From Streptomyces gossypii (lineage in GTDB: Bacteria; Actinomycetota; Actinomycetes; Streptomycetales; Streptomycetaceae): a stretch of 64,000 nucleotides of DNA. Below are positions 15,455 to 24,323 of this stretch, in pieces. Location of the stretch: positions 403,532 through 467,531 of the forward strand of contig NZ_JAJAGO010000005.1 of assembly GCF_025165795.1 (NCBI RefSeq). The letters are read 5' to 3'. The notes under the pieces were generated by a model that saw nothing but the letters and a program-made list of their open reading frames with translations, made no database searches and was not told the DNA's origin. Both the position numbers and the translations under genes were made by a program. Position 1 is the first letter of the stretch. The number at the start of each line of letters is the position of its first letter.

Positions 15455-18400
15455 TCACGCCGCGTCAGCGACACCGTGGTCGCGACGGATCAAGCGATAA
15501 GCCGCCCGCCGCGCTTCGCGCGTAATCGCGCTGCGGAGGTCGTCGTGGCCGTAGAACTTCTCCACGAAGCTGCTGCTCGTGGAGGCGTGGTCGACGACCT
15601 CGTTCTCGTACCGCTTGTCGAAGACGTGCCCGAACGCCTCCTCCGTGTTGGCCAGCGCGGCCTGCTGGACTGCGGTGTCCGCGCGGGCCGCCTCCATGTG
15701 CTGTTCGGCCAAGAGGCGGTGCTCGTCTGTAAGGCCCTCGCCGAACTTGTCGTTGAGCTGGGCGAGGATTTCGGAGAGCAGCTTCTCGTCGGCCTCCTTG
15801 CCCGCCCCGCCAGCGCCGTCGGCGAAGCCCGGCAGGACCTGCTCGCCCTCGGGGGACAGACTGACGTCCGTCTCGCCGGTCTTGCGGGTGTGCAGGTGGG
15901 TGAGGTCGACCTCGATGTCCATGCTGCCGTCCTGGCGGCGCGGCAGGCGGTTCTGGAGGTGCTTGCCGAACAGGTACAGCCGCTCCAGCTCTGGGTCCGC
16001 GTACGGCACGATCTGCGCGAGGAAACCGTACTTGCGCACGAAATCGCGCAGCGCGGAACGGAACTCCTCCGCACGCGCCGCCTCGTCCTCGTCGTCGCTG
16101 TCCAGGAGCGCGGCGAAGCGGTCGCGGGCCGGGTCGGTGTGGCGGTAGAGGGCCGCGTGCAACTTCTCGCCCTGCGCCTGGTTCCCACCAGCAGAGCGCT
16201 GGGCCTCGGCGTACGCGTCGGCGAAAGCCTCCATCTCCGAGTCGACAAGGATGCGGTGTTCCATGACCGCGCGCTGGGCGGTGTAGAGGAGGTTCGGGTC
16301 GGTGGGGGTGGTGAGTGCCTCTTCGTAGAAGGGCTTGAACTCGGCCTGGATGTTCTCCGCCTCGTTGGCGAAGTCGAGGACGAAGATGTCGTCCTGGCTC
16401 TTGCGCGGGTGCGTGCGGTTGAGGCGGGAGAGGGTCTGGACGGCCGCGACGCCCTTGAGCGGCTTCTCCACATACATCGTGGTCAGCAGCGGCTGGTCGA
16501 AGCCGGTCTGGTACTTCTCCGCGACGACCAGGATGCGGTGCTCGGGCAGCTCCCGTTCCTTGCCCTTGGCGTCCTTGGGGACGTTCGCGAAGCGCTTGGG
16601 CAGCTCCCGCTCGGAGAAGCCGTTGATCCCGGCCTCGGTGACCTCCTCGTCGTCGATCTTCAGCGGCCCGGAGAACGCGACGAGTGCGTTGAGTTCCGGG
16701 TAACCGTGGTCGGCGACGTACTTGTTGATGGACCGGTGCAACCGCACCGCGCTCTCGCGGGAGCGGGTGACGACCATCGCCTTTGCCCGGCCGCCCAGGC
16801 GGCGCAGCGTGTGGTGGCGGAAGTGCTCGACGATCACTTCGGCGTGCTGGGAGAGCGTCGATTCGTGCAGGTAGACGAAGCGGGCGAGGGCGGAGTTCGC
16901 CTTGGCGGCGTCCACCTCGGGGTCATCAGGGCCGGAGTTGGCGAGCTTCCAGTAGGTCTTGTACGTCACGTAGTTGCGCAGGGTGTCGAGGATGAAGCCC
17001 TCGTCGATGGCCTGGCGCATGGAGTAGATGTGGAAGGCGCGGGGGTTGCCGGTCGCCTTGTCCGGAGTGCCGAAGAGTTCGAGGGTCTTCGGCTTGGGCG
17101 TGGCGGTGAAGGCGAAGTAGGAGAGGTTCGCGTGCCGGCCGCGGGCCTTGGCGGAGGCGGTGAGCCAGTCGTCCTTGGCGTCGTCGCTGTTGTCGAAGTC
17201 GACGTCCTCTTTGGCGCCGAGCCCGCGCAGTACCCGCTTGAGGTCGGTGGAGGATTCCCCGGATTGGGACGAGTGCGCCTCGTCCACGATCACAGCGAAC
17301 TTGTGGCGGGAGAGCGCCTCGCGGTGGCTGGCGAGGTGTTCCAGCACGTAGGGGAAGGTCTGGAGCGTCACGATGATGATCTTCGCCGTCTCACCGGTGA
17401 GCGCGTCCGCGACCTGCTGCGATTTGGATGAACCGGAGCCGTCGATCTTCCGTACGACGCCCTCGGTCTGCTCGAACTTGCCCACAGTCTCCTGGAGCTG
17501 CGTATCCAGGACCGAGCGGTCGGTGATGACGATGACCTTGTCGAAGACATGATCGTTGGCGGTGGTGAAGAGGGACTGGAGGCGGTGGGCGAGCCAGGCG
17601 ATGGTGTTCGACTTGCCGGAGCCTGCGGAGTGCATCACCAGATAGTGCTGGCCTGAGCCGTGCTGCGCCGCGTGGGCGGTCAACTCGCGGACGGCGTGCC
17701 ACTGGTGGAAGCGCGGGAAGATCAGGGTGTGGGTGATGCGGCCCCGGTCGTCTTTGGCCGTGTGCACGTGGAGGAAGCGCTGAAGCAGATCCATCCAGGT
17801 GTCCGGGTGCCAGATCTGCTCCCAGAGGTATGCGCTCCGGTAGCCGTCGGCTGAGGCGGGGTTCCCGGCACCGCCGGAGTTGCCGGGGCCCTCAGAGCCG
17901 GTGTTGAAGGGCAGGAAGTGCGTCTCCTTGCCCTTGAGTTTGGTGGTGAGGAAGACGAGGTCCGGGTCCACGGCGAAGTGCACGAGCGCCCGGCGCGCGA
18001 AGATCGGCTCCAGCGGATCGCGGCTGCTGCGGTACTGGCGCTTCGCGTCCTCGACGGTCTGCTGGGTGAGCGGGTTCTTCAACTCGGCGGTGGCGACGGG
18101 GATGCCGTTGAGGAAGAGGGTGAGGTCGAGCGTGTTGCCCGCGTCGGCCTTCTTGGCGGCGTACGGGAGCTGCCGGGTGACGGTGAGCTGATTGGCGTTG
18201 TACTCGGTGAGCGCGTCCGCACCGGAGAGGGTGTGGGTGGGCCGGAAGTAGGCGAGGCGAATCCTGACGCCCCGGTCCTTCACGCCGTTCCGGATCACGT
18301 CGAGCGCGCCCCGGTCGTCGATCTCCTTGGCCAGCCGCTTGGCGAACTCCCGCTGCACGTGCGACGGGTCGTCGTTGCCTGTCACGCCGTACTTGGCGAG

Positions 18401-18574
18401 GAGCTCGTTCCAGGCGTCGCCCTGGGTGGCGCCGATGAACTCGAAGAGCCGCGCGGTGTCGAGCGCGAGCTCGCTGTTGTAGTGGCTGGCCTCGCCCTGC
18501 CGCCAGCCACTGGCGAGCAGCGAGGCGACCACGCCGTCCTCAAAGGCGTGCTCGTGGTGGTGTATCGGACTCAT
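15455..18574 (-). CDS. hsdR: Type I restriction enzyme, R subunit
   Basis: A 1039-residue HsdR, the DNA-translocating and cleaving subunit of a type I restriction-modification enzyme. The N-terminal nuclease domain contains the E-x-K-type core VATAELKNPLTQQT (residues ~150-165) after a TLFLNG strand. Helicase motif I is HSAGSGKSNT (~316-325) and motif II is IVDEAHSSQ (~427-435). The later motif TGFDQPLLTTMYVEKPL and the motif VI-like TLSRLNRTHP are present. Length is normal for the family, with no sign of inactivation. ATG 18574 overlaps the hsdS stop as ATGA, which implies translational coupling. It is the last gene of the leftward methylase-hsdM-hsdS-hsdR run. Confidence 0.95.
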   Translation of the reverse strand: MSPIHHHEHAFEDGVVASLLASGWRQGEASHYNSELALDTARLFEFIGATQGDAWNELLAKYGVTGNDDPSHVQREFAKRLAKEIDDRGALDVIRNGVKDRGVRIRLAYFRPTHTLSGADALTEYNANQLTVTRQLPYAAKKADAGNTLDLTLFLNGIPVATAELKNPLTQQTVEDAKRQYRSSRDPLEPIFARRALVHFAVDPDLVFLTTKLKGKETHFLPFNTGSEGPGNSGGAGNPASADGYRSAYLWEQIWHPDTWMDLLQRFLHVHTAKDDRGRITHTLIFPRFHQWHAVRELTAHAAQHGSGQHYLVMHSAGSGKSNTIAWLAHRLQSLFTTANDHVFDKVIVITDRSVLDTQLQETVGKFEQTEGVVRKIDGSGSSKSQQVADALTGETAKIIIVTLQTFPYVLEHLASHREALSRHKFAVIVDEAHSSQSGESSTDLKRVLRGLGAKEDVDFDNSDDAKDDWLTASAKARGRHANLSYFAFTATPKPKTLELFGTPDKATGNPRAFHIYSMRQAIDEGFILDTLRNYVTYKTYWKLANSGPDDPEVDAAKANSALARFVYLHESTLSQHAEVIVEHFRHHTLRRLGGRAKAMVVTRSRESAVRLHRSINKYVADHGYPELNALVAFSGPLKIDDEEVTEAGINGFSERELPKRFANVPKDAKGKERELPEHRILVVAEKYQTGFDQPLLTTMYVEKPLKGVAAVQTLSRLNRTHPRKSQDDIFVLDFANEAENIQAEFKPFYEEALTTPTDPNLLYTAQRAVMEHRILVDSEMEAFADAYAEAQRSAGGNQAQGEKLHAALYRHTDPARDRFAALLDSDDEDEAARAEEFRSALRDFVRKYGFLAQIVPYADPELERLYLFGKHLQNRLPRRQDGSMDIEVDLTHLHTRKTGETDVSLSPEGEQVLPGFADGAGGAGKEADEKLLSEILAQLNDKFGEGLTDEHRLLAEQHMEAARADTAVQQAALANTEEAFGHVFDKRYENEVVDHASTSSSFVEKFYGHDDLRSAITREARRAAYRLIRRDHGVADAA

Positions 18575-19884
18575 GACACGTCCACTCCCCGTGCGGTGGT
18601 GACATCGATCTGACCGGTGACGGCGGATGTGACCAGCGCCTGGCGGCGTTCCAGCATGAGAGCTGTTTGGTGGGAGATTCGTTCTCGGACCTGAGCTGTG
18701 CTGCCCAGCTGTTTGTCGACAATACGAGCGATCTCGCGCTGTTCGCTGAGCGCTGGAACCGGCACCCGCACCCCTGCCACCTGTGACTCGCTGACAGAGG
18801 GTACGGGGCCGGGGTTCGAGAGTTGCCCCATGTCCAGCAGCGACAATAGATGCATCCAGAATCTTGGCTCACCGTCCGTGAACTCGATTCCCCGCACGTT
18901 GTCGTCCACGAGGCACTTGCGAGTGATGACGCGTCGTTGGTTGAGTAGCAGCGCCCCACCGACCCGCGCATAGATGACAGAACCCGCAGGGACAACCCGG
19001 CCCCCGAGAACTCGCTGTGTCATATTCGTCACCCAGTTGTCTGCCGAGTCGATGTTTCCCATGATGTCAGCGGAGGCGAAATCCCCGACCTTGACGAACG
19101 GGTAGTCGCCGGACTTCTCACCCTGGAAGGCATGCGGGAACGTCGTGCCCATATGAAATGTGCCCACTCTGTTGAGATGGGAAATGTGCCACCTCTCTGT
19201 GACCGTACCTAGCCAGGGGATTCTGGTTCCGGCCTCGCCTGGCTTGCTCGATCCGGTCATGCGCATCCGAAGTTCCGCTACCTGCCGTTCGGCCAGCAGG
19301 TCGGCCTGACGTCTGTGCAGCGAGATCATACGATCGAGTCGACCGGTCTCCGCGTCGAGGAAGTCGGCGATGCGGCGCTGTTCCACCAGCGGGGGACAGG
19401 GCAGTGACGCCTCGGCGAGGGCTTCACGATTCAATTCGATCTGGTTGGTGGCCCCCACGGTGAGAGCGGCTTCGATGTACTCCTGGAAAAGGCTCGAGGA
19501 CAGCCAGTAGTAGAGGAATCGTGAGTAGAGACGATCTTGCGATCCCCGGGCGATGGTCACATGAGAATCGGCAATGCAGGGCAGTGAATCAGGTGAGCCG
19601 GAGAAATATCCGATTCTTCCCAGAGTTCCGGTGCCTGTCGAGTTGATGAGCACATCACCAACATTCAGGTATCCGCGAATCCTGTGCCCATCGCCTGAAG
19701 GGTCATGCAGGCGGGTGCGGCTCCAGTCGAGCCCGGCCGACTGGTTCGCCGCTTGGCTGACCGCCCGCACGGCTCCGTTATCGGCATAGTTCGGTGCAGA
19801 TCCGCGATGTAGTTTCGTCGTCACGTGCTTCAGACGGCGCGCCTGCCAGCCCTCCGGTAGGCGAGTTCCCAGTACGTAGGTCAC
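18571..19884 (-). CDS. hsdS: Type I restriction enzyme, specificity subunit
   Basis: A 437-residue HsdS, which reads the DNA target for both methylation and cleavage. Two target-recognition halves are visible. Each ends in a conserved helical segment: PCPPLVEQRRIADFLDAETGRLDRMI (in part, EQRRIADFLDAETGRLD, residues ~165-181) and VPVPALSEQREIARIVDKQL (in part, EQREIARIVDKQL, ~372-384). The start is GTG at 19884, overlapping the hsdM stop as GTGA. Base composition in the variable halves is lower in GC than the flanking genes, typical of specificity subunits shuffled by transfer. The recognition sequence cannot be predicted from the sequence alone. Confidence 0.93.
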   Translation of the reverse strand: MTYVLGTRLPEGWQARRLKHVTTKLHRGSAPNYADNGAVRAVSQAANQSAGLDWSRTRLHDPSGDGHRIRGYLNVGDVLINSTGTGTLGRIGYFSGSPDSLPCIADSHVTIARGSQDRLYSRFLYYWLSSSLFQEYIEAALTVGATNQIELNREALAEASLPCPPLVEQRRIADFLDAETGRLDRMISLHRRQADLLAERQVAELRMRMTGSSKPGEAGTRIPWLGTVTERWHISHLNRVGTFHMGTTFPHAFQGEKSGDYPFVKVGDFASADIMGNIDSADNWVTNMTQRVLGGRVVPAGSVIYARVGGALLLNQRRVITRKCLVDDNVRGIEFTDGEPRFWMHLLSLLDMGQLSNPGPVPSVSESQVAGVRVPVPALSEQREIARIVDKQLGSTAQVRERISHQTALMLERRQALVTSAVTGQIDVTTARGVDVS

Positions 19885-21878
19885 TCCGTCACCTCGCCCA
19901 GCAGTGCCTGGATCTCGCCTTCAAGGGCCTTCAGCTCCGCGTCGATCTCACTCAGCGGCCTCGGCGGCTTGTACACGTAGAAGTGCCGGGTGAACGGGAT
20001 CTCGTACCCCACCTTCGTCTTGCTGTGGTCCACCCACGCGTCCGGCACGTGCGGGAGCACTTCCCGCTCCACGTACGCGTCCACGTTCTCGTCCAGCGGG
20101 ACGTTCTCGTTGTCGCGCAGCTCCGCGTCCGGCTCGACCACACCCCCGCGCTTCTTCTGCACCTCGCCGTCCGCGTCCCGCACGGCGACCACCGACCACA
20201 CCGCCTTGTCGACGTTCGCCGGGAGCTTGTCGACGCCGTTCTCCGCGTAGGCACTCCGCAGCGCGTCAGCGAACTCCACCCGCTTCACCGACGCGGGCTG
20301 CCCCACCAGCGTCCGCAGCGCGTCCAGCAACTGTGCCCGCGTCTCGTATTTGGCGAGCGTCTTGCTGCCCGCCATGGTCGCTTCCAGCTCCGCCAACCCC
20401 TCCTCCGTCACCTCGAAGCGGAGCTTCAGCGGGCGTTCGACCGTGATGCGGTGGTAGCCGAAGTCCCTGTTGCGGAAGACCTTCACCTTGCCGTGCAGCG
20501 GGTGCTCGGCGTCCTCCGCGACCGTCAGGGAGTCGCGGTACAGCCGCGTAATCTCCGCGATCTGCTCATCGGTCACGTACTTGCGCTTGTCGCCCAGCGA
20601 CTTGCGCATCTTGGCGAAGTGTTCCCGCGCGTCCAGCAGGACGACCTTGCCCTTCTGCCCCTCCACCTTCCGGTTCGTCAGAATCCAGAAGTACGTAGAG
20701 ATCCCCGTGTTGTAGAAGAGCTGGTCCGGGAGGGCGACGATGCCCTCCAACAAGTCGTTCTCCAGAATCCACTGCCGGATCCTCGACTCACCCGACTCCG
20801 CCGCGCCCGTGAACAGCGGCGAGCCGTTGAAGACGATGGCGATCCGGCCGCCGCCGTCCTCCACCGGCTTCATCTTCTTGATCATGTGCTGGAGGAAGAG
20901 CAGCGAGCCGTCGTTGATGCGCGGCAGTCCGGCCCCGAAGCGGCCCGCCCAGCCCAGTTCGTTGTGCTCGTACTCGATCTCCTCGCGGGCCTTCTTCCAC
21001 TCCACGCCGAACGGCGGGTTCGCGAGCAGGTAGTCGAAGGATTTCCGCCCGTGCCCGTCCTCGCGGAAGGAGTCGCCGAAGACGATGTTCGACGTCGGCT
21101 GGCCCTTGATCATCAGGTCCGAGCGGCAGATGGCGTACGACTCGGCGTTCAGCTCCTGCCCGAAGACCTGCACCGTCGCATTCGGGTTGAGCTGGGTGAT
21201 GTGCTCCTCGGCCTCCGTCAGCATGCCGCCGGTGCCGCACGCCGGGTCCAGGATGGTGCGCACCACACCAGGCACGGTCAGTCCGTCCTCGTCCGGAGCC
21301 AGCAGGAGGTTGACCATCAGGCGGATGACCTCGCGGGGCGTGAAGTGCTCGCCCGCCGTCTCGTTCGACTGCTCGCTGAACCTCCGGATGAGGTCCTCGA
21401 AGACGTATCCCATCTGGTGGTTGGAGACCCGGTCCGGGTGGAGGTCGACCTCCGCGAACTTGCCCGCCACCTGGTAGAGCAGCCCAGCCTCCTCCAGCCG
21501 CATCAGCTGCCGGTCGAACTCGTACTTGTCCAGGATCTCCCGCGCGTTCTCCGAGAAGGCTCCGACATACGCAGTGAGGTTCTTCCGTACCTGGGCCGGG
21601 TCGGCGACCGCCGTGCGCAGCGTGAGTTTGCTGGTGTTGTAGAAGGACTGCTTCGCCGCCTTCTCCATCAGCCGTGTCGTGTCCATCGGCTTGCCGAACC
21701 ACCGCCGATGCTCCTCGATCACCGCGTCCTTCGTCGGCTCCAGGACGCAGTCCAGGCGGCGCAGCACCGTGAACGGGAGCACGACCTTGCCGTACTCCGA
21801 CTGCTTGTAGTCGCCGCGCAGGAGATCCGCGACTGACCAGATGAAGCTGACCAGCTCCTGGTGCTTACTGCTGTTCAA
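19881..21878 (-). CDS. hsdM: Type I restriction enzyme, adenine methylase subunit
   Basis: A 665-residue HsdM. The SAM-binding motif is DPACGTGGML (residues ~208-217) and the catalytic motif NPPFGVEWKK (~287-296), typical of N6-adenine methylases. The N-terminal HsdM helical domain begins LNSSKHQELVSFIWSVADLL. The start codon is TTG at 21878 with GGAAGG about eight bases upstream. The longer open frame to 22688 lies antisense-like over the preceding gene and is rejected. It is 91 bp downstream of the HTH-methylase gene and overlaps hsdS, so all four genes may form one operon. The family is usually 500-550 aa; the extra length is C-terminal. Confidence 0.94.
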   Translation of the reverse strand: MNSSKHQELVSFIWSVADLLRGDYKQSEYGKVVLPFTVLRRLDCVLEPTKDAVIEEHRRWFGKPMDTTRLMEKAAKQSFYNTSKLTLRTAVADPAQVRKNLTAYVGAFSENAREILDKYEFDRQLMRLEEAGLLYQVAGKFAEVDLHPDRVSNHQMGYVFEDLIRRFSEQSNETAGEHFTPREVIRLMVNLLLAPDEDGLTVPGVVRTILDPACGTGGMLTEAEEHITQLNPNATVQVFGQELNAESYAICRSDLMIKGQPTSNIVFGDSFREDGHGRKSFDYLLANPPFGVEWKKAREEIEYEHNELGWAGRFGAGLPRINDGSLLFLQHMIKKMKPVEDGGGRIAIVFNGSPLFTGAAESGESRIRQWILENDLLEGIVALPDQLFYNTGISTYFWILTNRKVEGQKGKVVLLDAREHFAKMRKSLGDKRKYVTDEQIAEITRLYRDSLTVAEDAEHPLHGKVKVFRNRDFGYHRITVERPLKLRFEVTEEGLAELEATMAGSKTLAKYETRAQLLDALRTLVGQPASVKRVEFADALRSAYAENGVDKLPANVDKAVWSVVAVRDADGEVQKKRGGVVEPDAELRDNENVPLDENVDAYVEREVLPHVPDAWVDHSKTKVGYEIPFTRHFYVYKPPRPLSEIDAELKALEGEIQALLGEVTE

Positions 21879-21969
21879 CGATGATCCTTCCACTGATCCG
21901 TACCCGAACCGGGACGGACGGTAGCCGATGTGTCCAAGTCTTACGGAAACGCGGTGCGCCCCGTGGCGT

Positions 21970-24171
21970 TCAGCGCAGATCCGGTTCATCCGGTCCGGGC
22001 GGGAGCAGTGAGCCGCTGGTGAGTCCGCTGCCCAGTTCGTGGGCCGCCTCGTCGGCCAGGCGTCCCGCGAGGTCCGCCGCGCTGCGCAGGGCGCGCAGCC
22101 TGCGGAACGCCCGCCCGTAGCGCTGCTGTTCGGCGAGCGGGAGCAGCGGCACCCGCAGCCGGCGGGCGTCGACGCGCACGATGGTGCTTCCGGTGGCGGC
22201 GCTGCGCACGTTCTCCTCGGCGGACAGGAAGCCCGCCAGGAACCAGGGGTCGAGGTGTTCCGGGTCGGGCCGGAGCAGGTAGTGCTGCTGTCCGAGGGGG
22301 CGGCCCTCGTCCCGCTCCTCCGCGACGCGGGCGCGGCCCGCGCCGCCGTGCAGCAGCTCGGGGAGGATGACGTCGCCGCGCCGGATCTCCACCTCCGACG
22401 AGGCCGCCGCCCCGTCGGCACGCTCCCCGTCCGCCGCCTCCCCTTCCCCCGTGCGGGCGCGTCTCGGCCGGGTGGCCGGGTGGGCGCGCTGGACGGTGAG
22501 GGCGGCGCCGCGTGCCAGGTCGGCGACCGTCGTGGTGTGCCACTGCAAGGGCTCCGCGTCCGCGGGCTGCCAGTCCTGGCCGCCGCTGAGTGCGGCGAGC
22601 GCGCTGACCGACCGGCGGAGCATGGCGCGTACGGACCGGGCGGCCTCGGCGTGTTCCTCCGGGGGGATGCCGACGGCCGTACGGACATGGCGGGCCGGGG
22701 TGAGGTCGACCGTCTCGTCGAGCAGGTCGACCAGGTGAACCGTGCGAGCCGTGCCGTCCACGGGCGCGAAGCCCTCCGGGTCGGCCGCGAAGTCCCGCCA
22801 GGCGTCCAGCACGGTACGACTCAGCATCTCCCACTCCGCGCCCCGCCGGTCCCGCGCCCCGCCCGCACTTGCGGACCCCGCATCCGCACCGGCACTCCCA
22901 CCCGCCGTGTCGACGAACAGCACCTGCTGTGCCGTAGCGCCGCTCCCAGCCGGGCCGGGCTGCTGGAGGACCCACACGTGCAGCCCCACGTGCAGGGGTT
23001 GGGCCACACCGGAGGGCAGCGCCAGTACGGCGTGGAGGGCGCCCCGCCGTACGAGCGCGGCGCGGATGCGGCGGGCCGAGGCGCGCTCCGCCACACCCGG
23101 GGGCATCAGGAGCACGGCCAGGGCACCGGGCTCCAGGTGGGACAGGCAGTGCTGGGCCCAGGCCAGCTCGGATTCGCCCCTGGGCGGCAGGCCGTACTCC
23201 CAGCGCGGGTCGAAGGCCAGCTCGTCGTGGCCCCACTCCCGGTCGGCGAAGGGCGGGTTGCACAGCACGCCCTCCGCCGCCCACTGAGGGAAGGCGTCCG
23301 CGCGCAGGCTGTCCCCGGCGTGCACCTCTGTGTCGGCGGACGAAGCGAGAACGCCGAGGGCCACGGCCGTATGCGCGGCCTGGGACGCTACAGAGTCCTG
23401 CCCCCGCAGCGTCCGCGCGCCGAGCCGCCCCGCCGTCGTCAGCAACGCCCCGGTCGCGCAGGCCGGGTCCAGCACGCTCGCCGGATAGCTGCCGTCCGGG
23501 CGTCGCAGCAGTTCGGCCATGAGTGTGGCGAGGCCCTCCGGGGTGGCGCCGGAGCCACGCGTGCCGCTGTCCTCCCGCTGCCGCTCGGCGAGCAGGGCGA
23601 GGGTCGCGGGTTCACCGTCCTCGCGCACGCTGTCCAGCACCGCGCGCAGCAGGGCCGGGTCCAGATCCCGGTAGCCGTCCTCACCTTCGCCCCGCACGTC
23701 GGGCACGTCGGCGGCGTGCGCGCGCACGGCTGCCGCGAGCCGGGGCGTCAGTGCGGCGTCGGCGAGCCGGGCCCACTTGCGCTGGCGATCCGGTCCGGCC
23801 CGGCGGGCGGCGAGGATCAGGGGAAGCAGCCGGTCGGCTGTCGTAGCGCCGCCGGGTGCCTTGCGCAGCTGCGTCCGCAACCGGTCAGCCGGTGAGGTGG
23901 ACGGCAACTGGCCGCGCGCGGCGAGCCATTCCTCGACCGATCCGAGGTCGTACGCGGGGCTCGCCTCGGTGCCGCCGCTGGGGGCGGGGAAGTCCGGGTG
24001 CCGCCGCCGCCAGTTGCTGACCGTGGCGCGGGTGACTCCCGCGAGGCGGGAGATCTCGGCCGCGGTCACTCGCGCAGGGGTCTGCTGCGCCTGCTGGGCC
24101 GGTCGGCCCTGCTGGATCTGCCCGGTCTGCGGGGCCGGTGCGGGGGCCGCCGGGGAGCGTCGCTGGGGCAT
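21970..24171 (-). CDS. HTH-containing N6-adenine DNA methylase with specificity-like tail
   Basis: A 733-residue protein. Residues ~35-60 (TAAEISRLAGVTRATVSNWR) form a helix-turn-helix. The central methylase domain has DPACATGALL (~233-242) and the catalytic NPPFADREWG (~303-312). The C-terminal ~180 residues (EIRRGDVILPELLHGG, FLAGFLSAEENVR, RVPLLPLAEQQRYGRAFRRL) resemble one half of an HsdS subunit. Methylase and a possible specificity element therefore lie on one chain, as in some type IIG or BREX-like methylases, but with no visible nuclease. ATG 24171 has AGGA eight bases upstream. It precedes hsdM in the same direction and is divergent from the DGQHR-like gene. The HTH suggests autoregulation or target binding. 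Confidence 0.82.
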   Translation of the reverse strand: MPQRRSPAAPAPAPQTGQIQQGRPAQQAQQTPARVTAAEISRLAGVTRATVSNWRRRHPDFPAPSGGTEASPAYDLGSVEEWLAARGQLPSTSPADRLRTQLRKAPGGATTADRLLPLILAARRAGPDRQRKWARLADAALTPRLAAAVRAHAADVPDVRGEGEDGYRDLDPALLRAVLDSVREDGEPATLALLAERQREDSGTRGSGATPEGLATLMAELLRRPDGSYPASVLDPACATGALLTTAGRLGARTLRGQDSVASQAAHTAVALGVLASSADTEVHAGDSLRADAFPQWAAEGVLCNPPFADREWGHDELAFDPRWEYGLPPRGESELAWAQHCLSHLEPGALAVLLMPPGVAERASARRIRAALVRRGALHAVLALPSGVAQPLHVGLHVWVLQQPGPAGSGATAQQVLFVDTAGGSAGADAGSASAGGARDRRGAEWEMLSRTVLDAWRDFAADPEGFAPVDGTARTVHLVDLLDETVDLTPARHVRTAVGIPPEEHAEAARSVRAMLRRSVSALAALSGGQDWQPADAEPLQWHTTTVADLARGAALTVQRAHPATRPRRARTGEGEAADGERADGAAASSEVEIRRGDVILPELLHGGAGRARVAEERDEGRPLGQQHYLLRPDPEHLDPWFLAGFLSAEENVRSAATGSTIVRVDARRLRVPLLPLAEQQRYGRAFRRLRALRSAADLAGRLADEAAHELGSGLTSGSLLPPGPDEPDLR

Positions 24172-24323
24172 GGGCACTTCCTGTCGATGCCTGGAGGAGG
24201 CATGTCGTCACGTTGCCGTCACTGTACACACATCACCACCAACGCGAAACGATTTGACAGTGCTTTCACTCACTGCTGTTCTTGTCGTGCTTTCACTCCC
24301 TCGACGCGACAGGAAGTGCCCGC
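24172..24323. promoter_or_regulatory. Divergent control region with mirrored translation-start repeat
   Basis: GACAGGAAGTGCCC occurs immediately before both start codons: on the minus strand at 24172-24185 and on the plus strand at 24308-24321, as a perfect 14-bp inverted repeat that includes each ribosome site. Between them lie a hairpin ATGCCT-GGAGG-AGGCAT (24187-24203), CGTCAC repeated one helical turn apart (24206-24211, 24217-24222), a TTGACA box (24254-24259), and GTGCTTTCACTC twice (24260-24271, 24287-24298). It likely holds both promoters and operators; no factor is identified. Confidence 0.65.

Noticed and set aside
15476..17431. 651-codon plus-strand frame over hsdR
   Set aside because: Val/Glu/Leu/Arg-rich shadow of hsdR with no domain.
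19794..21836. 680-codon plus-strand frame over hsdM
   Set aside because: Shadow frame; hsdM motifs are on the minus strand.
21879..22688. 270-codon extension of the hsdM frame
   Set aside because: It lies over the HTH-methylase gene in another frame and lacks homology; TTG 21878 has a proper ribosome site.
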